A stretch of 26,672 nt of DNA from Bacilli bacterium (GTDB taxonomy: Bacteria; Bacillota_I; Bacilli_A; RF39; UBA660): positions 1-26,672 of the forward strand of contig JAEDES010000015.1 of NCBI GenBank assembly GCA_016293205.1, given 5' to 3'. Under the pieces are notes generated by a model. It was not told where the DNA came from, searched no databases, and saw nothing but the letters and a program-made list of their open reading frames with translations. Both the position numbers and the translations under genes were made by a program. Shown in pieces: positions 7,885 to 15,383 of this stretch; position 1 is the first letter of the stretch; the number at the start of each line of letters is the position of its first letter.

Positions 7885-7910
7885 AAAAAAGAAGGACTAA
7901 GTCCTTCTTT
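7885..7910 (-). terminator. secG terminator
   Basis: Near-perfect palindrome AAAGAAGGACT-T-AGTCCTTCTTT on the minus strand, followed by TTTTAG. It begins 4 nt after the secG stop and separates secG from rnr transcription. Confidence 0.85.
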
Positions 7911-7913
7911 ACA

Positions 7914-8129
7914 TTACATAAACATTGAAACAAAGCATATTACAAAGAAACTAATTCCTAATACTAATGTTAAACGGCTAATAAATAATTCCGAACCACG
8001 TTCTTTTCTCTTTGTAAATAAATCTGAACTTCCACCTGATAATATTTGAGAAGCACTTTCTGCTTTACCACTTTGTAAAAGTACTATAATAATTAATAAT
8101 ATAGAAATAATTAAAAGTGCGATTTCCAT
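7914..8129 (-). CDS. secG: Preprotein translocase subunit SecG
   Basis: Small membrane partner of the SecYEG protein export channel. The 71-aa protein has two membrane helices (about 3-19 and 50-70) joined by a cytoplasmic loop with the family motif LLQSGKAESASQILSGG. I place the start at the ATG at 8129, where CGGAGGTG lies 5 nt upstream; the longer frame up to 8186 has a non-SecG N-terminus and no ribosome site. secG followed by rnr and smpB is the Bacillus order (there with an esterase gene between secG and rnr, absent here). Confidence 0.93.
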   Translation of the reverse strand: MEIALLIISILLIIIVLLQSGKAESASQILSGGSSDLFTKRKERGSELFISRLTLVLGISFFVICFVSMFM

Positions 8130-8157
8130 AATACACCTCCGATAACATACATTTAAT

Positions 8158-8186
8158 ATATTAACATACAAACGTTGAAAAATCAA
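8158..8186 (-). promoter_or_regulatory. Candidate secG promoter
   Basis: Minus strand TTGATT (8181-8186), 17-bp spacer, TAATAT (8158-8163) with TGT directly before it. It lies between the stop codon of the kinase-like gene and secG. Confidence 0.45.
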
Positions 8187-8957
8187 CTAAACGATAACTT
8201 TTTGAAAAGTATAATCAACAAATTCACTTAAAGGAGAATCTAAAGCACTACCACCTAATTCTTTTTCTAAAGTATGAATAAAATTAGATGAATTAGAACA
8301 CTTACTTACCCACTTATTCATACGTTTATTTATTTCATTTACAAACTCACTATCTCTAAAATATCCTTCTCTTTCCATTTTTTCAAAATACATAAGTTTT
8401 GCAACAATAAAATTCAATTGATTCCAGTTAAATCTTAATGCTTGACCTCTATTCAAATAATATTTATCCATATCACAAATATGTAGAAAATCAGAAGAAA
8501 TTATATAACTTCCTCTATTAATATCTTTAATAACAATACCTCTTCTAGTTAATTCAGAAACATCATCACTTAACTCAGATACTGATACTAAGAAATCTTC
8601 TCCAGTAAAGTCACCAATCATTTTCTTAGCAGAACCATCATCATCTTTTTTAGTTAAATCTTCATAATAATGCATTACGTATCCTGCATAAACTCCATCT
8701 TCATCAATTAATACATCATCAGGTTTAATAATACGATTGACTTCTAACGTTTGAAAATTCATTGCTTTATCAAAAGACATAAGTCCTTTTTCTTTACGAC
8801 CATCTATACCATGTTTTAACACTTTATATACAATGTCTCCATCACGATATACAAAACCATCATGTCCAGCTCCAACTCTTTCTAAACTAAATACATCTGG
8901 TATTTCTTTAAAGTTAGCTCCAGTAAATAATTTTTTACGAGGAATATAATAACCCAT
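8187..8957 (-). CDS. Unrecognised protein with protein-kinase-like motifs
   Basis: I do not recognise this 256-aa soluble protein as a named family. It has a run of features in protein-kinase order: a glycine-rich loop G29xG31xxG34 with V36 and Y37 (VGAGHDGFVY), a following lysine K45 (DIVYKVLKHG), a possible helix-C Glu near E72, a hinge-like YVMHYYEDL (93-101), a catalytic-loop-like IVIKDINRGSYII with D145, and a DFG-like D162-M-D164. The Asn normally five residues after the catalytic Asp is Ser150, and no HRD or DFG is exact, so it may be a divergent kinase, an aminoglycoside-phosphotransferase-like enzyme or a pseudokinase. No signal peptide or membrane segment. It has its own extended -10 promoter and lies between proS and secG. 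Function unknown. Confidence 0.8.
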   Translation of the reverse strand: MGYYIPRKKLFTGANFKEIPDVFSLERVGAGHDGFVYRDGDIVYKVLKHGIDGRKEKGLMSFDKAMNFQTLEVNRIIKPDDVLIDEDGVYAGYVMHYYEDLTKKDDDGSAKKMIGDFTGEDFLVSVSELSDDVSELTRRGIVIKDINRGSYIISSDFLHICDMDKYYLNRGQALRFNWNQLNFIVAKLMYFEKMEREGYFRDSEFVNEINKRMNKWVSKCSNSSNFIHTLEKELGGSALDSPLSEFVDYTFQKVIV

Positions 8958-8981
8958 AACCTCACCCCTTAATTGCGCTAT

Positions 8982-9010
8982 ATTATAACATAAAATAACG
9001 AAAAAAGCAA
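8982..9010 (-). promoter_or_regulatory. Promoter of the kinase-like gene
   Basis: TATAAT (8982-8987, minus) preceded by TGT makes an extended -10. At 17 bp spacing the -35 region reads TTGCTT (9005-9010), which is also part of the 3' arm of the proS terminator. AGGGGTGAGG ribosome site follows before the ATG. Confidence 0.55.
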
Positions 9011-9027
9011 ACTATACAAGTTTGCTT
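8999..9027 (-). terminator. proS terminator overlapping the coding end
   Basis: Stem AAGCAAACT / AGTTTGCTT with a 5-nt loop, then TTTT on the minus strand. The 5' arm encodes the last residues of ProRS (SKLV) and the TAG stop at 9012-9014 lies at the loop boundary. Confidence 0.8.
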
Positions 9028-10688
9028 ACTTCTTCTACAGATACTTCCTTAACATCACTACTATTACGATATTTAAATTCAACAATACCTTCACTAGCTT
9101 TCTTTCCAACAACAATTCTCTTTGGAATTCCAATTAAATCCATATCTTTAAATTTAATACCAGCACGTTCATCACGATCATCAAGTAATACTTCAACTCC
9201 CATACCAGTTAATTTATCATATAATTCATTAGCTAATTTAACTTGAACTTCATCTTTTGTATTTGCAATAACAATAGCAACATTAAATGGAGCAATTTCA
9301 TCATTAAAGATAATTCCATTTTCATCATTATTTTGTTCAACAAATGCTGCAAGTATACGAGCTATACCAATACCGTAGCATCCCATAACTACAGGAGCTA
9401 ATTTATTTTCTTCATTAGCATAATAAAGTCCCATAGACTCTGAATATTTAGTTCCTAACTTAAATGTATTACCAACTTCAATTCCCTTCTTAAAACTTAA
9501 TTTATGACCACATTTTGGACATACATCGTCTTCAGTAACATTTCTAATATCAGCAACCTTATCATATTTAAAATCACTTAAATTAACATTAATATAATGA
9601 TAATCTGTTTTATTAGCACCAACTAAAAAATTTCTCATATTCATAACTTCATAATCGACAATAATTTCAACATCTAAATCAATTGGTCCAGCAAATCCTA
9701 CTTTAGCACCAGTAATCATTTCATCTTCTTCAATAGAAGCCATTTCAAATTCTTTAGCACCTAATAATTTTTGAACTTTTTCTTCATTAACTTCATGATC
9801 ACCACGTATCATTAAAGCAACAAATTTACCATCTGCTTTATAAATTAAAGTTTTAACAGTATCAATAGCTTTAATACCAAATTGTTCTTCTAAATCTTTA
9901 ATAGTTCCAACATTTGGTGTATATAATAATTCTTTTTCTTTATATTCAAGTGTAACTGGTTTATCTCTACGTACACATTCACATACTTCAATATTTGTAG
10001 ATAATCCACATTCATCACAAAGTACTAATACATCTTCTCCAATATCACAAACAGCTTGGAACTCTTCTGATAAAGTACCTCCCATTACACCACAACTTGC
10101 AGTAACAATCTTATAATTTAATCCTACCCTATCAAATATCTTTTTATAAGCATTAAACATTAAATCATATGCCTTAGCTAAACCTTCTTCATCTTTATCA
10201 AATGTATAAGCATCTTTCATAACAAATTCACGAGTACGAATTAAACCATATCTACTTCTTGGTTCATCTCTATATTTATTAGCCATTTGATATAAACTAA
10301 TTGGCATATCTTTATAAGACTTAATAACTTCTTTAGCAGCTTCAACAAACATTTCTTCATGAGTTGGTCCAAGTACATAGTTTCTATCAAATCTATCTTT
10401 TAAAGCAAACATACTACTACCAAAATTTTCTCTTCTACCACTAGAAATATATACTTCTTCTGGTAATAATTGAGGCATAACTAACTCTTGTGAACCGATG
10501 GCATTCATTTCTTCTCTAACAATTTTTTCAATCTTTCTTGTAACTCTTAATCCAATTGGTAAAAAATAATAAATTCCACTACCAGCTTTTTTAATCATTC
10601 CTGATCTAACTAATAAATTAGCACTAACACTTTCTTCATCTTTTGAATCTTCTCTTTTTGTAAAAAAATAACTATTTTTTAATTTCAT
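9012..10688 (-). CDS. proS: Prolyl-tRNA synthetase (bacterial type)
   Basis: Class II synthetase that charges tRNA-Pro with proline. Class II motif 2 is seen as RDEPRSRYGLIRTREFVMKD (140-159) and motif 3 as GCYGIGIARI (436-445). Between them is the bacterial-type insertion domain (about 225-400), the deacylase that edits Ala-tRNA-Pro, with the VKTLIYK and ALMIRGDHEVNEEK segments. CxxC pairs at C224/C227 and C390/C393 are as in other bacterial ProRS. At 558 aa it is of usual length and complete. ATG follows AGGAGGAG at proper spacing. Expression is controlled by the T-box leader upstream. The neighbouring kinase-like gene has a separate promoter. Confidence 0.98.
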   Translation of the reverse strand: MKLKNSYFFTKREDSKDEESVSANLLVRSGMIKKAGSGIYYFLPIGLRVTRKIEKIVREEMNAIGSQELVMPQLLPEEVYISSGRRENFGSSMFALKDRFDRNYVLGPTHEEMFVEAAKEVIKSYKDMPISLYQMANKYRDEPRSRYGLIRTREFVMKDAYTFDKDEEGLAKAYDLMFNAYKKIFDRVGLNYKIVTASCGVMGGTLSEEFQAVCDIGEDVLVLCDECGLSTNIEVCECVRRDKPVTLEYKEKELLYTPNVGTIKDLEEQFGIKAIDTVKTLIYKADGKFVALMIRGDHEVNEEKVQKLLGAKEFEMASIEEDEMITGAKVGFAGPIDLDVEIIVDYEVMNMRNFLVGANKTDYHYINVNLSDFKYDKVADIRNVTEDDVCPKCGHKLSFKKGIEVGNTFKLGTKYSESMGLYYANEENKLAPVVMGCYGIGIARILAAFVEQNNDENGIIFNDEIAPFNVAIVIANTKDEVQVKLANELYDKLTGMGVEVLLDDRDERAGIKFKDMDLIGIPKRIVVGKKASEGIVEFKYRNSSDVKEVSVEEVSKLV

Positions 10689-10767
10689 AACTTTCTCCTC
10701 CTAAATAAAAATAATCTTAATTAAAAACTATAAGTATTCCGGGAGTGGAATCACCATAAAAATATAC

Positions 10768-10796
10768 TTTATAGTAGAATTAATGTAATTTGACAA
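10768..10796 (-). promoter_or_regulatory. Possible second proS promoter downstream of the T-box
   Basis: Minus strand TTGTCA (10791-10796), 17-bp spacer, TATAAA (10768-10773), placed between the T-box terminator and proS. If active it would give basal proS transcription that escapes tRNA control. The 136-bp spacer (10689-10824) also holds a 23-codon GTG frame, discussed as a finding; otherwise I see nothing in it. Confidence 0.3.
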
Positions 10797-10824
10797 CACA
10801 AAATCACCCCTAATTATAAAATAA

Positions 10825-11030
10825 AAAGGATGGTACTAAAAGGAGTGCATAAGCACGGTACCATCCTTTAATTAACTTAATTTAATAACGATGTAAGAAC
10901 ACCGGAAACATCTGTTTCTCCTAAAAAGGTAGGAATATTTCTAGATTATAATTGAGTTCACACTATCCTCAAATCACTTATATAAGAGCTAAAAATATAT
11001 TGGTCTTTTTAATAGATTTAAATAAAAAGT
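10825..11030 (-). promoter_or_regulatory. T-box riboswitch controlling proS (candidate CCU specifier)
   Basis: Leader RNA that senses uncharged tRNA-Pro. The T-box sequence UGGUACCGUG is at 10854-10863. The antiterminator is clear: lower helix AAAGGA (10864-10869) with UCCUUU (10839-10844), seven-nt bulge UGGUACC, upper helix GUGC/GCAC (10853-10856 with 10845-10848). The competing terminator has a perfect 12-bp stem, 10858-10869 with 10825-10836, then T-rich sequence. The bulge base U fits discriminator A73 of tRNA-Pro. Stem I can be drawn with base AAAAAG/CUUUUU and an internal loop whose 3' side carries CCU-A (10931-10933), a proline codon followed by a purine; this placement is my inference. 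Two small hairpins lie between stem I and the antiterminator. Confidence 0.88.
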
Positions 11031-11036
11031 ACATCT

Positions 11037-11065
11037 ATCATATACTTTTTATATATATTTGTCAA
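11037..11065 (-). promoter_or_regulatory. Promoter of the T-box-proS unit
   Basis: TTGACA (11060-11065, minus), 17-bp spacer, TATGAT (11037-11042). It lies just after the stop codon of the DUF1653 gene and gives a start near 11030. Confidence 0.8.
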
Positions 11066-11069
11066 GTTT

Positions 11070-11312
11070 TTATTTATTTAGGCTTTCTATATCTTGTAAT
11101 TGAAATCTATATTCTTGTTCAACTTCAGGATATTTTTCTTTATCTACTTTAGAAGCAAACATATCATATGGTCTAGCATATAATTTACCTTCACCATATA
11201 AACATCTATAAATAACTAATTTTTCATCTGTCTCACTATGTTGAGCGAAATCAACAACTAAGTATAAATCTCCTTTAAAATGTCTATATACTCTATTTTT
11301 CAATATTTCCAT
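11070..11312 (-). CDS. DUF1653 domain protein
   Basis: Small soluble protein of 80 aa that fits the DUF1653 family: Y-RHFKG-LYLVVDFAQHSETDEKLVIYRCLYG, then ARPYDMFASKVD. The family is of unknown biochemical function. The ATG lies 20 nt inside the end of murD in another frame, with GAGGAT upstream, so it is probably translated by coupling from the murD mRNA. No terminator separates it from the proS leader; the T-box terminator may serve both. Confident as a real gene from its conserved pattern and tight packing; no role can be assigned. Confidence 0.88.
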   Translation of the reverse strand: MEILKNRVYRHFKGDLYLVVDFAQHSETDEKLVIYRCLYGEGKLYARPYDMFASKVDKEKYPEVEQEYRFQLQDIESLNK

Positions 11313-12657
11313 TTTTTAAATCCTCAACTTTCTTTTTAAATTCCGCACCACGTACTTCACATTCTTTATATTGATCCCACGAAGCAGAAGCTGGACTAAG
11401 TAAAATAATGTCTCCTTCACTACTTATTTCATAGCACTTATCAAATCCATCTTTTAAGTGTTCATAAATATAAGTATCTATTCCAACACTTTTACCATAA
11501 TCTAATACTCTTTCTCTACATTGCCCAATACCAATAATTGCTTTAACATTCTTAATAAAAGGTGTTAATTCATTAAAGTCTTGTCCTCTTTCTAATCCAC
11601 CTAAAATAATAATAGTTGGTTTATCAAAAGAAGATAATGCTATTTGAGTACATTTAATATTTGTTGCTTCTGTATCATTGTAAAATCTTCTACCTTCAAC
11701 AGTATCGACATATTCTAATCTATGTTCAACACCTCTAAAGTTACTAATAACATCAACTATAATATCATTAGAAACTCCAAACTCTTTAACTATTGATATA
11801 GCAGCCATACAGTTTTCAACATTATGCATTCCAGCAATAAATATATTATCACGAGAAATAATCTTTTCACCATAATAATAAATTGCATCATCTTTTACAT
11901 AACATCCATTAATTTCACTCTTACTAGAGAAATATTTAACAGTAGATTTAATATCTTTAGTCGCATTAATAACATCCTCATTATCAATATTTAATATTGC
12001 AATATCATTAATAGTTTGATTCTTAAATAATTTAGCTTTAACTCTCTTATAGTTTTCGTAACTCTTTAAGAAATCAATATGTGCTGGACTTAAATTTGTC
12101 ATTAAAGCAACATCTGGTCTAAATTTTTCCATATTTTCAAGTTGTTGACAACTAACTTCAGTAACAATGATATCACCACTCTTAACATCATTTAAAATAC
12201 TTGAAACAGGATATCCTATATTACCTGCAAGAAAAACTTTCTCACCATATACTTTCTTCATGATTTCATAAGTTAATGTAGTTGTAGTAGTTTTACCATT
12301 TGTACCAGTAATTGCAATAACTTTAACACCTTCAGGTAATAGTCTAAATGACATTTCCATTTCATTAATAACTTCTATTCCAAGTTCACGAGCTTTTAAT
12401 ACATATTTATGATCAATTGGAACTCCAGGATTTTTTATTAAATAATCAAAACTAGAATCTAATATATCATCAGGATGAGAACCAAATATTAATTCAACAC
12501 CTAAATCTCTAAGTTCCTTAACTTGTTCAGGATCCATTTTATCTTCTTCTTTACCATCATTTAAAATAACAGTATTTCCCCTACCAATTAAGTATTTAGC
12601 CGCTTGATATCCACTACGTGCTAAACCTAATATAAAAATTTTATTATTTTTAAACAT
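11293..12657 (-). CDS. murD: UDP-N-acetylmuramoylalanine-D-glutamate ligase
   Basis: Cytoplasmic Mur ligase that adds D-glutamate to UDP-MurNAc-L-Ala in peptidoglycan precursor synthesis. Seen: N-terminal Rossmann-like UDP domain (KIFILGLARSG), ATP loop ITGTNGKTTTT, EVSCQQLE, the NLSPAHIDFLKSYENY segment, HRLEYV, and NDTEATN in the C-terminal region, where most homologues have NDSKATN. I place the start at 12657 (454 aa): GGTGATG lies upstream, whereas the longer frame to 12687 would read through the likely -10 box. The gene shows that the organism makes a cell wall. It overlaps the DUF1653 gene by 20 nt and is divergent from the femX-like gene. Confidence 0.96.
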   Translation of the reverse strand: MFKNNKIFILGLARSGYQAAKYLIGRGNTVILNDGKEEDKMDPEQVKELRDLGVELIFGSHPDDILDSSFDYLIKNPGVPIDHKYVLKARELGIEVINEMEMSFRLLPEGVKVIAITGTNGKTTTTTLTYEIMKKVYGEKVFLAGNIGYPVSSILNDVKSGDIIVTEVSCQQLENMEKFRPDVALMTNLSPAHIDFLKSYENYKRVKAKLFKNQTINDIAILNIDNEDVINATKDIKSTVKYFSSKSEINGCYVKDDAIYYYGEKIISRDNIFIAGMHNVENCMAAISIVKEFGVSNDIIVDVISNFRGVEHRLEYVDTVEGRRFYNDTEATNIKCTQIALSSFDKPTIIILGGLERGQDFNELTPFIKNVKAIIGIGQCRERVLDYGKSVGIDTYIYEHLKDGFDKCYEISSEGDIILLSPASASWDQYKECEVRGAEFKKKVEDLKNGNIEK

Positions 12658-12673
12658 AATCATCACCAATTTA

Positions 12674-12679
12674 ATTATA
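12674..12679 (-). promoter_or_regulatory. Probable murD -10 box
   Basis: TATAAT on the minus strand, 16 nt upstream of the chosen murD start. The -35 region at 17 bp reads TAGTGA and is weak. It also argues against the upstream in-frame ATG at 12687, which would lie outside the transcript. Confidence 0.45.
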
Positions 12680-12742
12680 CTACACAAATTATTTTTTCAC
12701 TACAAATCAATCTATATTAGACATTAATTGACTTTTTCTATA

Positions 12743-12771
12743 TTGAAACTACATACCCAAAATGATATAAT
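12743..12771 (+). promoter_or_regulatory. Promoter of the femX-like gene
   Basis: TTGAAA (12743-12748), 17-bp spacer, TATAAT (12766-12771) preceded by TGA, an extended -10. It is followed by the AGGAAGGAGAT ribosome site and the ATG at 12802. It is divergent from the murD promoter. Confidence 0.8.
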
Positions 12772-12801
12772 AAAATAGACAAATAGGAAGGAGATAAACC
12801 A

Positions 12802-14043
12802 ATGAAAATAGTTACATTGAGACCTGATCAATTTACCAAATTTGCATCCACTCATAAGTATAGAAACTATTATCAAACAACTGCTTATGGAAACACAATG
12901 ATTAAGTTTGGATATAATGTTCACTATTTAGGAATTGTAAATGAAAACAACAAACTTATTGGGGCATCCTTAATCCTATATAAAGAAGTATTCATGAGTA
13001 ATAAAATTGCATATGCCCCTCGTGGAATATTATGTGATTATGAAGATAGAAAATTATTAAAAGAAATTATTGATAAAATTAAAAAAGTTCTTGGAAAACA
13101 AGGATTTATGATGTTAAGAATTGATCCCTATATACCAGAATCTATTAGAGATAATAAAGGTAATATTATCAACATGAATCAACAAGCAACTGCGATAATT
13201 AAGAACTTAAAAAGAGTTGGTTTCTCATATAAAGGGAAAAATAAATTCTTTGAAACAGAAAAACCAAGATGGGAAGCATTAGTACTTTTAAATAAAGATT
13301 CAAATGAAATATATGAATCATTTGATAAACGCGTAAGAACAAAGATTAAACGTGCTGCAAGTAGTGGTTTAGAAGTAATAAGAGATGAAAAAAGAGATAT
13401 AGAAAGTTTATATGACATGATAAAGAAAAAACAAAGTAATCCATTAAACTTCTATAAATATTTAATGAAAAATTATCAAGATAATATAGAAATATATTAT
13501 GCAAGAATAAATACATCTACTTTTACAATTAACAGTAGAAGAATGTTTGAACAAGAACAAGAAACAAACGCTCAATTAGCAGAAATGATTCAAAGACCTT
13601 ATCTTGAACCAAAAGAAAGAAGTAATTACTTAAACAAAAAAATGGAATCAGATAAGTTATTAGAAACATATAAAAATAACTTAGTTCTTGCAACCGAATT
13701 ATTAAAAACACACCCAGATGGAATCAAAGTAGCTGGAGCAATGACAATTACTTTTGATAATGCTGCATATGTATTTATTGATGGTATAAAAGATAAATAT
13801 TCATCATTGAATGCCAATTACTTAGTTAAGTGGTTCATGATTGATGATTATAATAAACGTGGTTTCAAATATATAAATTTAAATGCTATTGCAGGTGAAT
13901 TTGAAGACAAGCATCAATTCAGTGGATTAAATGAATCTAAATTAGGATTTAATACAACAGTAACTGAATATATAGGAGAATTTGATATAATATTAAATAG
14001 TTTTTCTTATAACTTATATAAAAACTTTAAGAAAGGAAAATAA
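12802..14043 (+). CDS. FemX/MurM-type peptidoglycan branch aminoacyltransferase
   Basis: FemABX family enzyme of 413 aa, predicted to transfer an amino acid from aminoacyl-tRNA to the stem peptide of lipid II or its precursor, starting the interpeptide bridge. Two GNAT-like halves are visible: residues 1-165 (GASLILYK, IAYAPRG, MLRIDPY) and 170-413 (KRVRTKIKRAASSGLEV, GAMTITF, YVFIDGIKDKYSSLNANYL, ESKLGFNTTVTEYIGEFDI). A charged helical region at about 243-300 (EQEQETNAQLAEM onward) matches the coiled-coil arm that such enzymes share with FemA and MurM. No signal peptide; it acts at the inner membrane face. Single gene with its own promoter and terminator, next to murD. Which amino acid and tRNA it uses cannot be read here. 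Confidence 0.92.
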   Translation: MKIVTLRPDQFTKFASTHKYRNYYQTTAYGNTMIKFGYNVHYLGIVNENNKLIGASLILYKEVFMSNKIAYAPRGILCDYEDRKLLKEIIDKIKKVLGKQGFMMLRIDPYIPESIRDNKGNIINMNQQATAIIKNLKRVGFSYKGKNKFFETEKPRWEALVLLNKDSNEIYESFDKRVRTKIKRAASSGLEVIRDEKRDIESLYDMIKKKQSNPLNFYKYLMKNYQDNIEIYYARINTSTFTINSRRMFEQEQETNAQLAEMIQRPYLEPKERSNYLNKKMESDKLLETYKNNLVLATELLKTHPDGIKVAGAMTITFDNAAYVFIDGIKDKYSSLNANYLVKWFMIDDYNKRGFKYINLNAIAGEFEDKHQFSGLNESKLGFNTTVTEYIGEFDIILNSFSYNLYKNFKKGK

Positions 14044-14057
14044 TCCTTTCTTTTTTT
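14029..14057 (+). terminator. Terminator of the femX-like gene
   Basis: Stem AAGAAAGGA / TCCTTTCTT with loop AAATAA that contains the TAA stop codon, followed by seven T. Confidence 0.85.
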
Positions 14058-14066
14058 ATACACAAA

Positions 14067-14092
14067 AAAAGAATCGGATATCCGATTCTTTT
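14067..14092 (-). terminator. tuf (str operon) terminator
   Basis: Palindrome with arms AAAAGAATCGGAT and ATCCGATTCTTTT, followed by TTTG on the minus strand after the arm. It begins about 10 nt past the tuf stop and faces the femX terminator. Confidence 0.85.
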
Positions 14093-14101
14093 AATTTATC
14101 A

Positions 14102-15286
14102 TTATTCAACGATTTCAGTAACGTTACCAGCACCAACAGTTCTTCCACCTTCACGGATAGAGAATTTAGTTCCTTGTTCAAGTGCGATTGAATGGATTAA
14201 GTCAACATCGATGTTAACGTTATCTCCAGGCATAACCATTTCTGTACCTTCTGGTAAAGTAATGATTCCTGTAACGTCTGTAGTTCTGAAATAGAATTGA
14301 GGACGATAGTTGTTGAAGAATGGAGTATGACGTCCACCTTCTTCTTTGCTTAGTACGTATACAGAAGCTTTGAATTTGTGGTGAGGTGTAACAGTTCCAA
14401 CTTTAGCTAAAACTTGTCCACGTTCAACTTCTTCACGAGAAATACCACGTAATAATACTCCAGCATTGTCTCCTGCTTCAGCATAGTCTAATTGTTTACG
14501 GAACATTTCAATTCCTGTAACAACAGTCTTCTTAGTTTCTCTAATACCAACGATTTCAACTTCGTCATTAAGTTTAAGTTGTCCACGTTCAACACGTCCA
14601 GTAACAACTGTTCCACGTCCAGTGATAGTGAAAACGTCTTCGATACTCATTAAGAATGGTTTTTCATTATCTCTTTCAGGTGTTGGAATCCATGTGTCAA
14701 CAGCAGCCATTAATTCGTTAATAGATTCAACCCATTTAGGATCTCCTTCAAGAGCTTTAAGTGCAGAACCACGAATAATTGGAGTGTCATCACCTTCGAA
14801 TCCGTATTCATTTAATAAGTCACGGATTTCCATTTCAACTAAATCTAATAATTCTTCATCATCAACCATATCACATTTGTTCATGAATACTACCATTTTT
14901 GGTACTCCAACTTGACGAGCAAGTAAGATATGTTCACGAGTTTGTGCCATAGGTCCGTCTGTAGCAGCAATAACTAAGATTGCTCCATCCATTTGAGCAG
15001 CTCCAGTAATCATGTTCTTAACATAGTCAGCATGTCCTGGGCAGTCAACGTGAGCGTAGTGACGAGCATCAGTACTGTATTCTACGTGTGCAGTATTGAT
15101 TGTGATACCACGTTCTCTTTCTTCTGGTGCTTTATCGATATTAGCGAAATCAACAGCTTCATTACCATTTTTTCCAGCTAATACTTTAGTGATAGCAGCA
15201 GTAGTAGTAGTTTTACCATGATCTACGTGTCCAATTGTACCAATGTTAACATGTGGTTTTGAACGATCAAATTTTTCTTTTGCCAT
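14102..15286 (-). CDS. tuf: Elongation factor Tu
   Basis: GTPase that delivers aminoacyl-tRNA to the ribosome. GTP-binding motifs: GHVDHGKT (19-26), RGITI (60-64), DCPGH (82-86), NKCD (137-140) and SAL (175-177). The 394-aa length and the C-terminal KFSIREGGRTVGAGNVTEIVE are standard. Start has TAGGAGGAAA upstream. It is the last gene of the str operon, 97 bp after fusA, with its own likely promoter in the gap; extra tuf transcription is expected because EF-Tu is needed in excess over EF-G. No unusual residue noticed. Confidence 0.99.
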   Translation of the reverse strand: MAKEKFDRSKPHVNIGTIGHVDHGKTTTTAAITKVLAGKNGNEAVDFANIDKAPEERERGITINTAHVEYSTDARHYAHVDCPGHADYVKNMITGAAQMDGAILVIAATDGPMAQTREHILLARQVGVPKMVVFMNKCDMVDDEELLDLVEMEIRDLLNEYGFEGDDTPIIRGSALKALEGDPKWVESINELMAAVDTWIPTPERDNEKPFLMSIEDVFTITGRGTVVTGRVERGQLKLNDEVEIVGIRETKKTVVTGIEMFRKQLDYAEAGDNAGVLLRGISREEVERGQVLAKVGTVTPHHKFKASVYVLSKEEGGRHTPFFNNYRPQFYFRTTDVTGIITLPEGTEMVMPGDNVNIDVDLIHSIALEQGTKFSIREGGRTVGAGNVTEIVE

Positions 15287-15321
15287 ATTAAATTTCCTCC
15301 TATATGTATATTACATCATTT

Positions 15322-15350
15322 ATTTTATCTAATAATTGAATTATTTTCAA
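15322..15350 (-). promoter_or_regulatory. Candidate tuf promoter in the fusA-tuf gap
   Basis: Minus strand TTGAAA (15345-15350), 17-bp spacer, TAAAAT (15322-15327). The spacer contains the near-palindrome AATAATTGAATTATT. The TAGGAGGAAA ribosome site follows. Confidence 0.5.
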
Positions 15351-15383
15351 CTATTTTGATACTTATTTAATTATATTTGTAAA

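Noticed and set aside
10790..10820. Plus-strand promoter (TTGACA then TATAAA) antisense to the T-box
   Set aside because: The spacing is 19 bp for the best -10, and the TTGACA is just the complement side of the TTGTCAA palindrome.
10952..11152. Plus-strand 66-aa ORF across the T-box region
   Set aside because: It is antisense to the T-box leader and the DUF1653 gene, is made of low-complexity hydrophobic residues and has no ribosome site.
12658..12687. Ten-residue N-terminal extension of MurD starting at 12687
   Set aside because: It contains the probable -10 box, lacks a ribosome site, and MurD homologues begin close to the nucleotide-binding strand.
13179..13817. Minus-strand ORFs inside the femX-like gene, and similar antisense frames in pflB, tuf, fusA, rpoC and rpoB
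   Set aside because: They are shadows of AT-rich coding sequence in other frames, with no ribosome sites or recognisable domains.
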